DNA of 64,000 nt, from the NCBI GenBank assembly GCA_027068085.1, contig JAMOUQ010000060.1:1-64000 (forward strand), given 5' to 3'. Under the pieces are notes generated by a model. That model did not search any database and had not been told where the DNA came from. It saw only the letters and a list, made by a program, of their open reading frames with translations. Within the stretch, counting starts at the first letter, position 1; each line of letters begins with the position of its first letter. The translations under genes and the position numbers were made by a program. Shown in pieces: positions 30,400 through 40,073 of the stretch. Source of the stretch: Desulfobacteraceae bacterium (GTDB lineage: Bacteria > Desulfobacterota > Desulfobacteria > Desulfobacterales > Desulfosarcinaceae).

Positions 30400-31548
30400 T
30401 CAGCCCTGTCCTTTCCAGTCGGCGATCATCCTGCGAAATTGGCGGAAAAGGTACCTTGCATCGTGGGGACCGGGTGCGGCTTCAGGATGGTATTGCACCG
30501 CCATCAGGGGCAGCTTCCGGTGGCGGAAACCTTCCAGGGTGTCGTCGTTGAGATTGATATGGGTTATTTCGACTTCACTGCCGGGCAGGGAATCGGCGTC
30601 CACGGCAAAGCCGTGATTCTGGGAAGTTATCTCCACCTTGCCGGTGGCCAGGTTCTTGACCGGCTGGTTGGCTCCCCGGTGGCCGAACTTGAGCTTGTAG
30701 GTCCGGCCGCCCAGGGCCAGCCCCAGGATCTGGTGTCCCAGGCAGATCCCGAACATGGGAAAAAGACCAAGCAGTTCCCTTACTGTCTTTGCGGCGTAGG
30801 TTACCGGCTCCGGGTCTCCGGGTCCGTTGGAAAGAAAGATGCCGTCCGGCTCCAGGGCCTTGATGGCAGCCGCTGGAGTGGCTGCCGGCACCACCAGCAC
30901 TTCCAGGCCCACCTCTGTAAGGCAGCGCAGGATGTTGTACTTGATGCCCAGGTCCAGGGCCACTACAGACGGTTTTTCCCGGCGGTTTTGCCATACTGAC
31001 GGCTCAAGTTTCGTGCCGGCAGGCAGCCGGGCGCGACCCTGGCCCGTCCAGCGGTAAGGCCTGTCTGTCGAAACGGTGCGGGCAAGATCGAGACCCACCA
31101 TGCCGGGCAGGGCCTTGGCCTTGGCCACCAGGGAGCGGGGATCGGTGTCCCTGGTCGAGAGCATGGCCCGCATGGCTCCGGCGTTGCGGATGTGGCGGGT
31201 CAGGGCCCTGGTGTCCAATTCCTCGACTCCCAGGGTGCCGTTTTCCCTGAGGTAATCGGCCAAGGTGGCGGTGGACCTGTAGTTGCTCGGCCAGGGCTGG
31301 TATTCCCTGACGATGAAGGCAGCCACCTGGATGCGGTCCGATTCCACGTCCTGTGGGTTGACCCCGTAGTTGCCTATCAGGGGATAGGTCATGGTTACCA
31401 TCTGGCCGCTGTAGGACGGGTCGGTGAGAACCTCCTGGTAGCCGGTCATGCCGGTGTTGAACACGACTTCACCGCCTACCTCGCCGTCACCGGTGAAACT
31501 GCGGCAGGGGAAGGTCCTTCCGTCTTCTAAGGCTAACAACGCTTGCAT
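30400..31548 (-). CDS. carA: Carbamoyl phosphate synthase small (glutaminase) subunit
   Basis: The 382-aa subunit has the N-terminal CPSase small domain ([16 protein letters not shown]) and a class I glutamine amidotransferase domain with nucleophile Cys in FGICLGHQ and the His-Glu pair in [11 protein letters not shown]. It releases ammonia from glutamine for CarB. It is the first gene of carA-carB-purF. A strong hairpin lies 27 bp upstream of its start. Confidence 0.96.
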   Translation of the reverse strand: MQALLALEDGRTFPCRSFTGDGEVGGEVVFNTGMTGYQEVLTDPSYSGQMVTMTYPLIGNYGVNPQDVESDRIQVAAFIVREYQPWPSNYRSTATLADYLRENGTLGVEELDTRALTRHIRNAGAMRAMLSTRDTDPRSLVAKAKALPGMVGLDLARTVSTDRPYRWTGQGRARLPAGTKLEPSVWQNRREKPSVVALDLGIKYNILRCLTEVGLEVLVVPAATPAAAIKALEPDGIFLSNGPGDPEPVTYAAKTVRELLGLFPMFGICLGHQILGLALGGRTYKLKFGHRGANQPVKNLATGKVEITSQNHGFAVDADSLPGSEVEITHINLNDDTLEGFRHRKLPLMAVQYHPEAAPGPHDARYLFRQFRRMIADWKGQG

Positions 31549-31574
31549 AGATTTATCCGGAGTTCAGACCAGGC

Positions 31575-31619
31575 GGCCTGCGGGCATCTGGCCCCCCCCG
31601 GGGGGGAGCCGGCAGGCCG
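31575..31619 (-). promoter_or_regulatory. Strong GC hairpin between glutamate synthase and carA
   Basis: GGCCTGC and GCAGGCC bracket an inner CCCCCCCGGGGGGG run, giving a very stable stem-loop 27 bp upstream of carA. No T tract follows, so it is not a standard terminator. It may protect RNA ends or modulate read-through from the glutamate synthase operon into carAB. Confidence 0.4.
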
Positions 31620-31692
31620 GGTGTTTTACAAACCGTTTTGTGTCCTGGGTTGGCTTAGCACATTTGGACGGTATTGCAAAGAATTGATGGCA

Positions 31693-34029
31693 TCAACCAA
31701 TGGGCGTATTTTCCACCATGTTCCAGACACCGCAGGGACAGGCCCCGGCGCAGAAACCGCAGCCGATGCATTTGCTGTCGTTCACTCGGTAGCTGTAGCC
31801 GCCGTCTTTTTCCTCGGCCCTGGATATGGCCCCTTCGGGACAGACGGTGACGCAGATTCCGCAGTCACGGCAGCTGCCGCAGGAAGAACACTGGCCGGCA
31901 CAACCGTCCAGGTCGTCAAGGTTCACCATCCGGGGATCGTAGTATTCCAGGTGGACCCGCTGCTTGGAGATCATGGGCCTTGTGTCCGGATCCGGGCGCC
32001 TGCCTTCCAGGATGGCCACCATGGTCTCGGCGGCCCGCCGGCCGGCACCGATGGCGTCTGTCAGCAGTCCCGGCCGGACCACGTCGCCGATGGCAAAGAT
32101 CCTGGGATGCGTGGTCTGGTAGTTTTCATCGACTTCGATGAACCCCTGCTGGTTGACAGTAACCTGCTCGGGCAAAAAGTCCAGGTCGGGCATGTCGCCG
32201 ATGGAAATGATCACCGTATCGGCGGCGATGGTCTCTCCGCTTTCGAGCACGACCCCGCTCTTTGTTATCTCCCTGGTGAAGACCGGCCAGCGGAACTTGG
32301 CTCCCAGGGCCTCGGCCGCTTGCCTTTCCTTGCCGAAAGAGGCCGGCTGCTGCACGTCCAGCAGCAGCACCTGGCTTGCCCCCAGGCGGAAGGCTTCGGT
32401 GGCGGCGTCGCAGCCCACGTTGCCGGCCCCGATGACGACCACTTTCCGGCCCACCTTTGCCTTGCCCTGCTTGGCGGCGGCCAGAAAATCGAGGGCCGTC
32501 AGGGCGTATTGCTTTCCGGGAACCGGAAGGGTGCGGGCCTTGCGGGCCCCGGCGGCCACCACCACGAAGTCGTATTCCTCCACCAGCTGCTCCACCTGGC
32601 TGCGGTCGAGTTTCTGCCGGAGGTGGACGTGGGGGATGACCTTGGCGGCCCGCTTGATCTCCTTGGCAAATACATCTGCCGGAAGCCGGCTTTCCGGAAT
32701 GGCGGCGGCGATCTTGCCGCCCAGGGTTTCGGCTTCATCATAGACCACTGCCTGGTGTCCCTTGAGCCGCAGCTGCCAGGCAACGGAGATACCGGCCGGA
32801 CCGCCCCCGATCACGGCGATCCGCTTGCCGCTCAGCTCGGGGAGCCGGGGTACGGCGGCATCGACGCTGGCCTTGCCCAGGCGGGTGACGTCCACCGGCG
32901 GCAGGGCGGCCTCCTGCTTGGTGCAGGCCTCCATGCACAGGTTGGGACAAAGATAGCCGCAGACGGTTGCCGGAAAGGGGGTATAGGCCAGGGCCAGGTC
33001 AACGGCCTCGTCGATGCAGCCGTCGCGCACCAGGCGCCAGCGCTGGTGCACCGGAATGCCGGTGGGACATGCGGCCTCACAGGGCGCCTTGTACTGGTTG
33101 TTTTCCCAGACCGGCACGAAGCGGCGCAGCTCTCCGCGGGTTATCACCGGAATCGGGCTGCGGTCGATGTCGGTCAGGTCTCCCACCAGGCCTCCCGGTC
33201 CCAGGATATTGTCCCAGACCTGCCGGCGGAACTCCGTCATGGAGCGGCGCATGGTTCCGGTCCGCTGGTGGGGTTTGCGGGCTACCAGCAGCTGCCACTG
33301 GCTGCGGTCGGCAAGTTCTGTGAGCAGCTCGGAGCGGTTGATCTTTTCCAGGAAGGTGGCCAGGTGCTGCCGCAGCCAGGTCCATTGCTCGTCGTCGATG
33401 GGCACCTGGATGGCGTCTGCCTGGCTGTAGCCCCGGTGGGGGCCCCTGAAAAAGACCCTGCCCCCCACCATGCCCACCAGGGGACGGTAGCCGAGCACGT
33501 TGTCTGGCCGCTGGGGGTTGTAGCCGCAGATAACGGCGATGCCCCCGGCCATGAACTCGCCGAAGTAATCGCCAACCGAACCAAGGACCCACAGCTCGGG
33601 CGGGTCGAAGCGCGGATTGCGCTTGGTCATGGTCATGGCCCGGGCGCCCACGTTGCCGGCAATAAAGATCTTGCCCTGGGCCATGGCGTTGGCCACTCCG
33701 TTGGAGGCATTGCCGTGGACCACGATCTGGGCGCCGGCATTGAGCCAGCCCACGTCGTCGGAAGCCGGCCCCATCACCTCGATGAATGTGTTGGCAAAAC
33801 CCATGGCTCCGACCCGCTGACCGGGATGGCCGTCGATCTTGATATAGACCGGCTCGTTGCCCGCCCGCCACAGGCGGCCGCCGATGCCGTGCTGGCCGTA
33901 GGCCTTGACCACCAGGTAGCGCTTGCCCAGGGCCACGGCTTCCTGGATGGTTTCTTCCATGATGCGCGAATCGATCCGCTGACCGTCTTTTTTTCCGGAA
34001 ATGATATTGTACTGGCTGCTGCTGGTCAT
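31693..34029 (-). CDS. Glutamate synthase fusion: GXGXG domain, GltD-like oxidoreductase, ferredoxin domain
   Basis: The 778-aa protein joins three parts. Residues about 20-240 match the GXGXG domain of the large subunit C-terminus (GFANTFIEVMGPASDDVGW). Residues about 305-690 are a GltD-type pyridine-nucleotide oxidoreductase, with Cys-rich APCEAACPTGIPVHQ and CGYLCPNLCMEAC segments and FAD and NAD(P) motifs VIGGGPAGIS and VIGAGNVGCD. The C-terminus has two 4Fe-4S motifs (CSSCGSCRDCGICVTVCP, CIGCGFCAGACPCG). It supplies electrons and part of the synthase scaffold. It is third in a three-gene glutamate synthase operon. Confidence 0.88.
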   Translation of the reverse strand: MTSSSQYNIISGKKDGQRIDSRIMEETIQEAVALGKRYLVVKAYGQHGIGGRLWRAGNEPVYIKIDGHPGQRVGAMGFANTFIEVMGPASDDVGWLNAGAQIVVHGNASNGVANAMAQGKIFIAGNVGARAMTMTKRNPRFDPPELWVLGSVGDYFGEFMAGGIAVICGYNPQRPDNVLGYRPLVGMVGGRVFFRGPHRGYSQADAIQVPIDDEQWTWLRQHLATFLEKINRSELLTELADRSQWQLLVARKPHQRTGTMRRSMTEFRRQVWDNILGPGGLVGDLTDIDRSPIPVITRGELRRFVPVWENNQYKAPCEAACPTGIPVHQRWRLVRDGCIDEAVDLALAYTPFPATVCGYLCPNLCMEACTKQEAALPPVDVTRLGKASVDAAVPRLPELSGKRIAVIGGGPAGISVAWQLRLKGHQAVVYDEAETLGGKIAAAIPESRLPADVFAKEIKRAAKVIPHVHLRQKLDRSQVEQLVEEYDFVVVAAGARKARTLPVPGKQYALTALDFLAAAKQGKAKVGRKVVVIGAGNVGCDAATEAFRLGASQVLLLDVQQPASFGKERQAAEALGAKFRWPVFTREITKSGVVLESGETIAADTVIISIGDMPDLDFLPEQVTVNQQGFIEVDENYQTTHPRIFAIGDVVRPGLLTDAIGAGRRAAETMVAILEGRRPDPDTRPMISKQRVHLEYYDPRMVNLDDLDGCAGQCSSCGSCRDCGICVTVCPEGAISRAEEKDGGYSYRVNDSKCIGCGFCAGACPCGVWNMVENTPIG

Positions 34030-34048
34030 GGCCTCATTGTCTCCAGGC

Positions 34049-35683
34049 TTAGATTACATACTTGATTTTCAGGCGCTCGGCCGCGTGATAATCGTCGATA
34101 CCCAGGGCATCGGACATGCCGATGGGCAGGGAGGTGGAACGGCCCAGGGGTGCCACGATCTTTTTAAGTTCGGTGTCGAAGGCCAGAAAGACGTCCACCA
34201 CCCTTTCGGCCACCTTTTCGATGTCCAGCCGGCGGTACAGACGCGGATCCTGGGAGGTGATCCCCTTGGGACAGCGGCCGATGTTGCAGATGTTGCAGCG
34301 GTCGGATTCCGAGCCGATGCAGCCGGCGGCGGCCTGCATGATGTACTTTCCGGTCTGGACCCCGCTGGCTCCCAGCATTATCAGGGCCGCGGCGTTGGCC
34401 GCCAGGTTGCCCTGCTTGCCGATTCCGCCGCCGGCGAAAAGGGGCAGCTCGTTCTGTTTGCCGATGGTGACCAGGTTGAGGTAGCAGTCCCGGATGTTGG
34501 TGGCGATGGGATGGCCCATGTGGTCCATGGAGACGTTGTAGGCCGCCCCGGTGCCCCCGTCTTCGCCGTCTATGGCCAGGCCGGCGGCATACGGGTTGCG
34601 GGTAAGGTTGTTGAGCACCGCCAGGGCCGTGGAGGTGCCCGATATCTTGGGATAGACCGGCACCCTGAAGCCCCAGGCCATGTACATGGACTGGATCATC
34701 TTGGCCACCGATTCCTCGATGGAATATTTGGTCTGGTGGGTGGGCGGGCTGGGCAGGCTGACACCCGGCGGGACTCCCCGGATGGCGGCGATCAGCTTGT
34801 TGACCTTGTGCCACATGAGCAGTCCGCCGTCGCCCGGTTTGGCGCCCTGGCCGTATTTGATCTCGATGGCGCAGGGGTCTTCTTTCATCTCCGGCAGGGC
34901 ATGGATGATCTCGTCCCAGCCGAAATAGCCGCTGGCGATTTGCAGGATGACATATTTGAGAAAGCGGCTGCGCAGCAGCCGGGGAGGACATCCGCCTTCG
35001 CCGGTGCAGATTCTCACCGGCATGCCCAGCTCCTCGTTGAGGTAGGCCACCCCCATCTGGAGGCCTTCCCACATGTTGGGCGACAGGGCGCCGAAGGACA
35101 TCCCGCCGATTACCAGGGGGTAGATTTCGCGCACCGGAGGTATCCAGCCGTTTTCTTTCATGAACTTCAGGCTCTGTTCCGGAGGCAGGACCCGCCCCAG
35201 CAGGGTGCGCAGCTCGAACTCGTGCCGCCCGGCGTCCAGGGCCGGGTCGGTCAGCATGGAAATCCGGATGAACTTGATCCTGTCGAGAATCCCCGCGGGC
35301 TGGTTGCGCCGCCCGCCCCGGCGTCGGGGCTGGCCCCCGCGGTTGATGTGGAAACGCTGTTTGTCGGCCTCGTCGTTGCGGGCCGGGATGATGGCGTCGT
35401 TGGGGCAGACCAGGCTGCACATGGCACAGCCGACGCAGGCGTAGGCCGGGTCGGTTCTCTGGCGGATGCCGTAAAAAAGGGAAAAACGGGTTTCCGGAGG
35501 GGCCGCGGGATCAATGGAAGCGGTCACGTTGCGCTTGCGGAAAACACCCGGCTCGATGGCGTTGACCGGACACACGGCAGTGCAGCGTCCGCAGAGGGTG
35601 CACTTGTCGCGGTTCCAGAGGATCTGCCAGCTAAGATCCTTGACGCTCAGGGTTGAAGGGGCAATGGGTCTGTCTGGCAACAT
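34049..35683 (-). CDS. Archaeal-type glutamate synthase, FMN/synthase subunit with ferredoxin domain
   Basis: The 544-aa protein starts with two [4Fe-4S] motifs (CTLCGRCTAVCP, CVGCAMCSLVCP), then carries the FMN-binding glutamate synthase barrel (GGMSFGALSPNMWE, KYGQGAKPGDGG, IDGEDGGTGAA, GSESDRCNICNIGRCPKG). It converts 2-oxoglutarate and ammonia to glutamate using reduced flavin. The stop is 19 bp before the GXGXG/GltD fusion gene. AGGAGG precedes its ATG. The start overlaps the amidotransferase gene by 37 bp. Confidence 0.92.
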   Translation of the reverse strand: MLPDRPIAPSTLSVKDLSWQILWNRDKCTLCGRCTAVCPVNAIEPGVFRKRNVTASIDPAAPPETRFSLFYGIRQRTDPAYACVGCAMCSLVCPNDAIIPARNDEADKQRFHINRGGQPRRRGGRRNQPAGILDRIKFIRISMLTDPALDAGRHEFELRTLLGRVLPPEQSLKFMKENGWIPPVREIYPLVIGGMSFGALSPNMWEGLQMGVAYLNEELGMPVRICTGEGGCPPRLLRSRFLKYVILQIASGYFGWDEIIHALPEMKEDPCAIEIKYGQGAKPGDGGLLMWHKVNKLIAAIRGVPPGVSLPSPPTHQTKYSIEESVAKMIQSMYMAWGFRVPVYPKISGTSTALAVLNNLTRNPYAAGLAIDGEDGGTGAAYNVSMDHMGHPIATNIRDCYLNLVTIGKQNELPLFAGGGIGKQGNLAANAAALIMLGASGVQTGKYIMQAAAGCIGSESDRCNICNIGRCPKGITSQDPRLYRRLDIEKVAERVVDVFLAFDTELKKIVAPLGRSTSLPIGMSDALGIDDYHAAERLKIKYVI

Positions 35684-36777
35684 ATCTTTACCTCCTGGCG
35701 ATCAGGACCGACTATGGCCGTGTCCAGGTACATGGGTTGGAAATCCTTGCTCTTGTCCCGGTCCGGGATGGCGGCATCCAGGCCGCAGATTTCCGAGGCG
35801 AAGGCAAAACGACCGGGCCGGCCGCCCACCACTCCGGGGCGCAGTTTCTTGCGGTCCTGGGCCATGAAGAGGGTATGGTCGGGCAGGCAGCCGATGACAC
35901 AGTTGGGACCGTCGATAATCAACTGGCGGCAGCTGTGTTTGAGTTGCTTGAGGAAAGCCGAGTCGGGATGGGCGGCAATATCCTCGTCCTTCAAGGGGGT
36001 GATGACGTGCTTGTAGGCTTCGATTCCCAGGCCCAGATGGGTATGGACGTAATGCAGGATATGGGTGAAGACCTCCGAGTCGGACTGGTAGCCGATATAA
36101 CCTTCGAAACCGCGGGAGCTGAGGTACTCCCGGATGGGGATGAAAGCCGTGTTTTCTCCGTTGGTCATGCTGGCAAAGCCCTGGATGAAGAAAGGATGGC
36201 AGGCATAGAGATTGATGGCGTAGTTGGTGTTCTGCCTTCCCTGGGCCATGATCACCCGGGCCCACAGCTCCTTGCGGTCGAGGTCGAGGTACCGGGCCAC
36301 GGTCATGGGGTCACCGATTTCCTTGATCATGATGACATCCGGCCAGAAGGAAAAGACGATCATGTCGCCCTCGGCCTCGCCCATCTGTCTCAGCCTGAGC
36401 CTTGTCCGCAGGAGGCGGGTATACAGTTCATTGACGGGCAGGTCTTCCCACTCCTCGGGATATTCGTAGGCCCGGATAAGGTAGATGTCCCGCTTGGGCA
36501 CCCCCGGAGGCGGTGTCTTGGGCACCTTGATGGTGATCTTGTACTTGGTCATGAAGCCCAGGTCCATCATGAAGGTGTCCAGGCGGCGCAGGCCCTTTTC
36601 AGTAAAAATGCCCGACAGGATGGGGGCGTCCTTGATCTCTTCGAAGGGGCCGGCAAGGTCCCTGAGAAACAGGCCTACTCCGGAGCCGTCATGGCCTTCG
36701 CGCATTACGTCCATGGCCTCGATGGCTTTCATGGGCGACAACGGCTCCTGGCTGGTGATGGCGAATAGACGACACAT
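35647..36777 (-). CDS. Glutamate synthase glutamine amidotransferase subunit (class II)
   Basis: The 376-aa product begins MCRLFAIT, so Cys2 becomes the N-terminal nucleophile after Met removal, as in class II amidotransferases. Further family segments are REGHDGSGVGLF, NGENTAFIP and YQSDSEVFTHIL. It would release ammonia from glutamine for the FMN subunit. AAGGAG lies before ATG. It is the first gene of the operon and overlaps the next one. A sigma-54-type promoter and a leader hairpin precede it. Confidence 0.9.
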   Translation of the reverse strand: MCRLFAITSQEPLSPMKAIEAMDVMREGHDGSGVGLFLRDLAGPFEEIKDAPILSGIFTEKGLRRLDTFMMDLGFMTKYKITIKVPKTPPPGVPKRDIYLIRAYEYPEEWEDLPVNELYTRLLRTRLRLRQMGEAEGDMIVFSFWPDVIMIKEIGDPMTVARYLDLDRKELWARVIMAQGRQNTNYAINLYACHPFFIQGFASMTNGENTAFIPIREYLSSRGFEGYIGYQSDSEVFTHILHYVHTHLGLGIEAYKHVITPLKDEDIAAHPDSAFLKQLKHSCRQLIIDGPNCVIGCLPDHTLFMAQDRKKLRPGVVGGRPGRFAFASEICGLDAAIPDRDKSKDFQPMYLDTAIVGPDRQEVKICCQTDPLPLQP

Positions 36778-36926
36778 GTTTGATTTTCTCCTTGTTTTGC
36801 CGGCCGCGAGCCGGTAACCCTACTATGTATCCGGCCTTTTCCGGCAGCCGGGCAGCGGCAATCCGGTCCGGATTTTGGAGGCCTCCTTGGGCCGTTTAAC
36901 TTTTAACACGTTCCGGCAGGATTGCG

Positions 36927-36950
36927 GCCCTGTTTTTTTGTGAACAGGGC
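36927..36950. promoter_or_regulatory. Leader hairpin between glutamate synthase and glnE
   Basis: GCCCTGTT and AACAGGGC form an 8-bp perfect stem with an 8-nt loop. On the minus strand it would sit in the glutamate synthase leader, between the sigma-54 start region and the first gene. On the plus strand it is upstream of glnE. No T tract directly follows. The rest of the 328-bp gap holds the sigma-54 site and an AT-rich stretch before glnE. Confidence 0.4.
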
Positions 36951-36972
36951 ACAAAGGGATGTCTGGCTGTAA

Positions 36973-36988
36973 CGCAATTTGTATGCCA
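36973..36988 (-). promoter_or_regulatory. Sigma-54 (RpoN) promoter of the glutamate synthase operon
   Basis: Minus strand TGGCATACAAATTGCG: TGGCAT, then TTGC, with GG and GC 10 bases apart. The predicted start is near 36962, about 185 bases before the amidotransferase gene. Nitrogen-regulated sigma-54 control of glutamate synthase fits the neighbouring gln genes. No NtrC-type TGCACC/GGTGCA site was found. Confidence 0.62.
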
Positions 36989-37105
36989 TGGGGCCTGCCG
37001 ATTGTTGCCATAGCCCGGTATCCGGGCAGTCGCACCCGGAAAAGCAGGGCCGGTTTGGACGGGTAATTACAAAAATGAAATAAAGCTATCCAAAAAATTA
37101 CAACA

Positions 37106-40060
37106 ATGTCAAATATTCAAACAAACTTTTCGGCCTCGGTTCTGCCGCCGGCCCTGAAGCAGCGGGGCCGGGAGCGGCTGGAAGCTTTTTTCGAGGCAAG
37201 TCAGGTTGGCGGGCGCATGCCCGGCATCGATCCCGATGTCGCCCTTGATCTGCAAAAAGCCTTTGTTTTCAGCGAGTTCGTTTTCCGCAGCGCTCTTTCC
37301 GCCCCGGCGGTATTGTCCTCCATGCTGGAAGACGGGAGCCTGTGGCAGCCCCATGATTCAGCACGCCTGGAAAGCCTGCTGCGGTCTCGGCTAAGCGGCG
37401 CTTCCGGTTCCGATTGGCGGGCCGTGCTGGCAAGCTCCCTGCGCAGGTTCCGCAGGAGCCAGATGATGCGCATTGCCATCTGCGATCTTGCCGGGCGGAT
37501 GCCCCTGGAGCAGGTGATGGCAGAAGTTTCGGACGTGGCCGATGTTTGCCTCAAGGTGGCGGTGGATGTCATCCGGGAAGGCCTGGCCGCCGGATTCGGC
37601 ATCCCCCGGGATTCAGGGTCACAGCCGGCGGTGCCGGTGGTCCTGGGCCTGGGCAAGCTGGGCGGCCGGGAACTGAATTTTTCCTCGGACATAGATCTTG
37701 TCTTTGCCTACAGCCGGGACGGCAGGACCACCGGCGGCGATGCTTCTGCAGGGGGCATAAGCAACGAGGAGTTTTTCCAGCGCTTTTTCAGGGAACTGAT
37801 CCAGGCCATGGGCAGGACCGGGGCCGAGGGGATTGTTTTCCGGGTGGACACCCGGCTGCGGCCCTTCGGGGAAGTGGGCCCCCTGGCAATGAGCTTCAGC
37901 CGCATGGAGGATTACTACCAGAGGCAGGGGCGCGAATGGGAGCGGTATGCCCTGATCAAGGCCCGGGCCGTGGCCGGTGACCTGGAGGCCGGAAGCCGGC
38001 TGCTCGAACGCCTGAAACCCTTTGTCTACCGGCGCTACCTGGATTACGGAGTCTTCGAGGCTTTGCGGGAGATGAAAGCCAAGATCATGGCCGAGGTGCG
38101 GGCCAAGGCAATGGAGGACGACATCAAGCTGGGACCCGGCGGCATCCGTGAAATCGAGTTTTTCGGTCAGGTTTTCCAGCTCCTGCGGGGAGGCGTCCAG
38201 CCTGCTTTTCAAAAGCGCTCCATCCTGGCCACTTTGAGTTGCCTGGCCGGCCACGGGGCCATCGACGAGCAGACCATGATTCAGCTTTCCGAAGCCTACC
38301 GTTTCCTGCGGACCGTTGAAAACAGGCTCCAGCAGTGGGAAGACCGTCAGACCCACAGGTTGCCCCCGGACAGGCAGAGGCGCCTGCTGCTGGCCGTTTC
38401 CCTGGGTTTTGAGACGGCGGCTGATTTCGAGGAAATCCTGGCTTCTCACCGCCGGCAGGTGCAGCGGCATTTCGACCTGCTGCTGGACGAAGGCGGTGCC
38501 AAAAGGGGGCATGTAAAAACCGGCGGCCCGCAGCAGGATTCCCTGGCAAGGTTGTGCATGGGCGTAGCCGGCCATGAATCTGCCCGCCGGCTGCTCCGGG
38601 GGCTGGGTTACAAGGAGCCGGGCCAGGTCCTGGAGACCCTGGACAAGCTGCGGGCAAGTCCCGCCATGAAAAGGCTGAGCCAGGTTGGCCGGATCAGGCT
38701 CCAGCAGCTGCTGCCGCTGCTGATCACCGATGTGGCGGCCCATGCAGCCCAGGCTCCCGAACTTGTTTTCCGGCGCGTAATGGATCTTTTGGCCAATATT
38801 CTTGGCCGGGTTCCCTACCTGGCCCTGCTGATAGAATCTGCCACGGCCAGGGCCCACCTCATCCGTCTGACAGGGGCCAGCTCCTGGATCGCCAGGTACG
38901 TTGGCCGCCATCCGGTGCTGCTGGATGAACTCATGGATCCGCGCACCCTTTACGAGCCGCTTACCCGCGACAGTCTTGCGCGTGACCTGGAACGCCAGAT
39001 GGATTCCATCGCTGCCGGTGACCTGGAGCAGCAGATGGATGTGCTGCGGGTCTTCAAGCAGATCAACACCCTAAGGGTGGCGGCGGCCGATATAACCGAC
39101 GTGCTGCCCCTGATGAAGGTAAGTGACAGGCTGAGCGATCTTGCGGAGACAATTCTGGAAAAGGTGCTGGATCTTTGCTGGAAGCAGTTGACCGGTCGTC
39201 ACGGAAAGCCCGCGGCGAAGCTGGCAGGGACAGAGTGCGGCCGGGGTTTTGCGGTCGTGGCCTACGGCAAGCTGGGGGGGCTGGAACTGGGATACGGCTC
39301 GGATCTCGATCTTGTCTTTTTGCATGCCGCCGCCGGAGGGCAGACCGATGGCCCGCGGCCCATCGACTCGGCTCATTTCTACACCCGCCTGGGACAAAAG
39401 GTGCTCCACATGCTGACGGCCCATACGGCGGCCGGGGTCCTCTACCAGGCGGACATGCGCCTGCGGCCAAGCGGCGATTCCGGCCTGCTGGTAAGCCATC
39501 TGGAAGCTTTCGGCCGCTATCAGCTGCAAGACGCCTGGACCTGGGAACACCAGGCCCTGGTGAGGGCCCGGGCCGTGGTCGGCGATCCGGCTCTGAAGGA
39601 GGCCTTCGAGGGCGTGCGCCGCCGGGTACTGACTATGGAGCGGGATGCGGCCCGGCTGCGTTCGGAAGTGGTCAGGATGCGCGAAAAGCTCCGCCAGGCC
39701 CAGGACAAGTCGACCGCGGACCGGTTCGATCTCAAGCAGGGTCTCGGCGGCATGGTGGATATCGAGTTTCTGGTCCAGTACCTGGTGCTCAAACATGCCG
39801 CCCGTTTCGGGCAACTGGTCACGTGGACCGACAACGTGCGCCTGCTCCGGAGTTTTACCGAAACCGGTCTGATGGACCGTGAGACGGCCTATCTGTTAAG
39901 GAGAGCCTATCTGATTTACCGGGCCCAGGCCCACCGCTGCAACCTCCAGGACCGCCCGGCCCTTGTCTCCGGCGATCATTTCGATGGCCTGCGCCGGACC
40001 GTGCAGTCGGCCCGGAACAGGTTCATGAAAAAACGGCAAGAGCGGATGCAGACACCGTGA
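37106..40060 (+). CDS. glnE: Bifunctional glutamine synthetase adenylyltransferase/deadenylase GlnE
   Basis: The 984-aa enzyme has two nucleotidyltransferase domains, each with the catalytic double Asp: SSDIDLVF (Asp195, Asp197) and GSDLDLVF (Asp733, Asp735), both following GKLGG. The first half removes and the second half adds AMP on glutamine synthetase. Its target, GlnA at 45108-46520, keeps the modifiable Tyr. No clear ribosome site precedes the ATG; the leader is A-rich. The stop is 13 bp from a convergent small gene. Confidence 0.95.
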   Translation: MSNIQTNFSASVLPPALKQRGRERLEAFFEASQVGGRMPGIDPDVALDLQKAFVFSEFVFRSALSAPAVLSSMLEDGSLWQPHDSARLESLLRSRLSGASGSDWRAVLASSLRRFRRSQMMRIAICDLAGRMPLEQVMAEVSDVADVCLKVAVDVIREGLAAGFGIPRDSGSQPAVPVVLGLGKLGGRELNFSSDIDLVFAYSRDGRTTGGDASAGGISNEEFFQRFFRELIQAMGRTGAEGIVFRVDTRLRPFGEVGPLAMSFSRMEDYYQRQGREWERYALIKARAVAGDLEAGSRLLERLKPFVYRRYLDYGVFEALREMKAKIMAEVRAKAMEDDIKLGPGGIREIEFFGQVFQLLRGGVQPAFQKRSILATLSCLAGHGAIDEQTMIQLSEAYRFLRTVENRLQQWEDRQTHRLPPDRQRRLLLAVSLGFETAADFEEILASHRRQVQRHFDLLLDEGGAKRGHVKTGGPQQDSLARLCMGVAGHESARRLLRGLGYKEPGQVLETLDKLRASPAMKRLSQVGRIRLQQLLPLLITDVAAHAAQAPELVFRRVMDLLANILGRVPYLALLIESATARAHLIRLTGASSWIARYVGRHPVLLDELMDPRTLYEPLTRDSLARDLERQMDSIAAGDLEQQMDVLRVFKQINTLRVAAADITDVLPLMKVSDRLSDLAETILEKVLDLCWKQLTGRHGKPAAKLAGTECGRGFAVVAYGKLGGLELGYGSDLDLVFLHAAAGGQTDGPRPIDSAHFYTRLGQKVLHMLTAHTAAGVLYQADMRLRPSGDSGLLVSHLEAFGRYQLQDAWTWEHQALVRARAVVGDPALKEAFEGVRRRVLTMERDAARLRSEVVRMREKLRQAQDKSTADRFDLKQGLGGMVDIEFLVQYLVLKHAARFGQLVTWTDNVRLLRSFTETGLMDRETAYLLRRAYLIYRAQAHRCNLQDRPALVSGDHFDGLRRTVQSARNRFMKKRQERMQTP

Positions 40061-40073
40061 TGTCCGTAGTCTC

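Noticed and set aside
31543-35656. Long plus-strand frames opposite the glutamate synthase genes
   Set aside because: Shadows of the minus-strand genes; translations show no domain.
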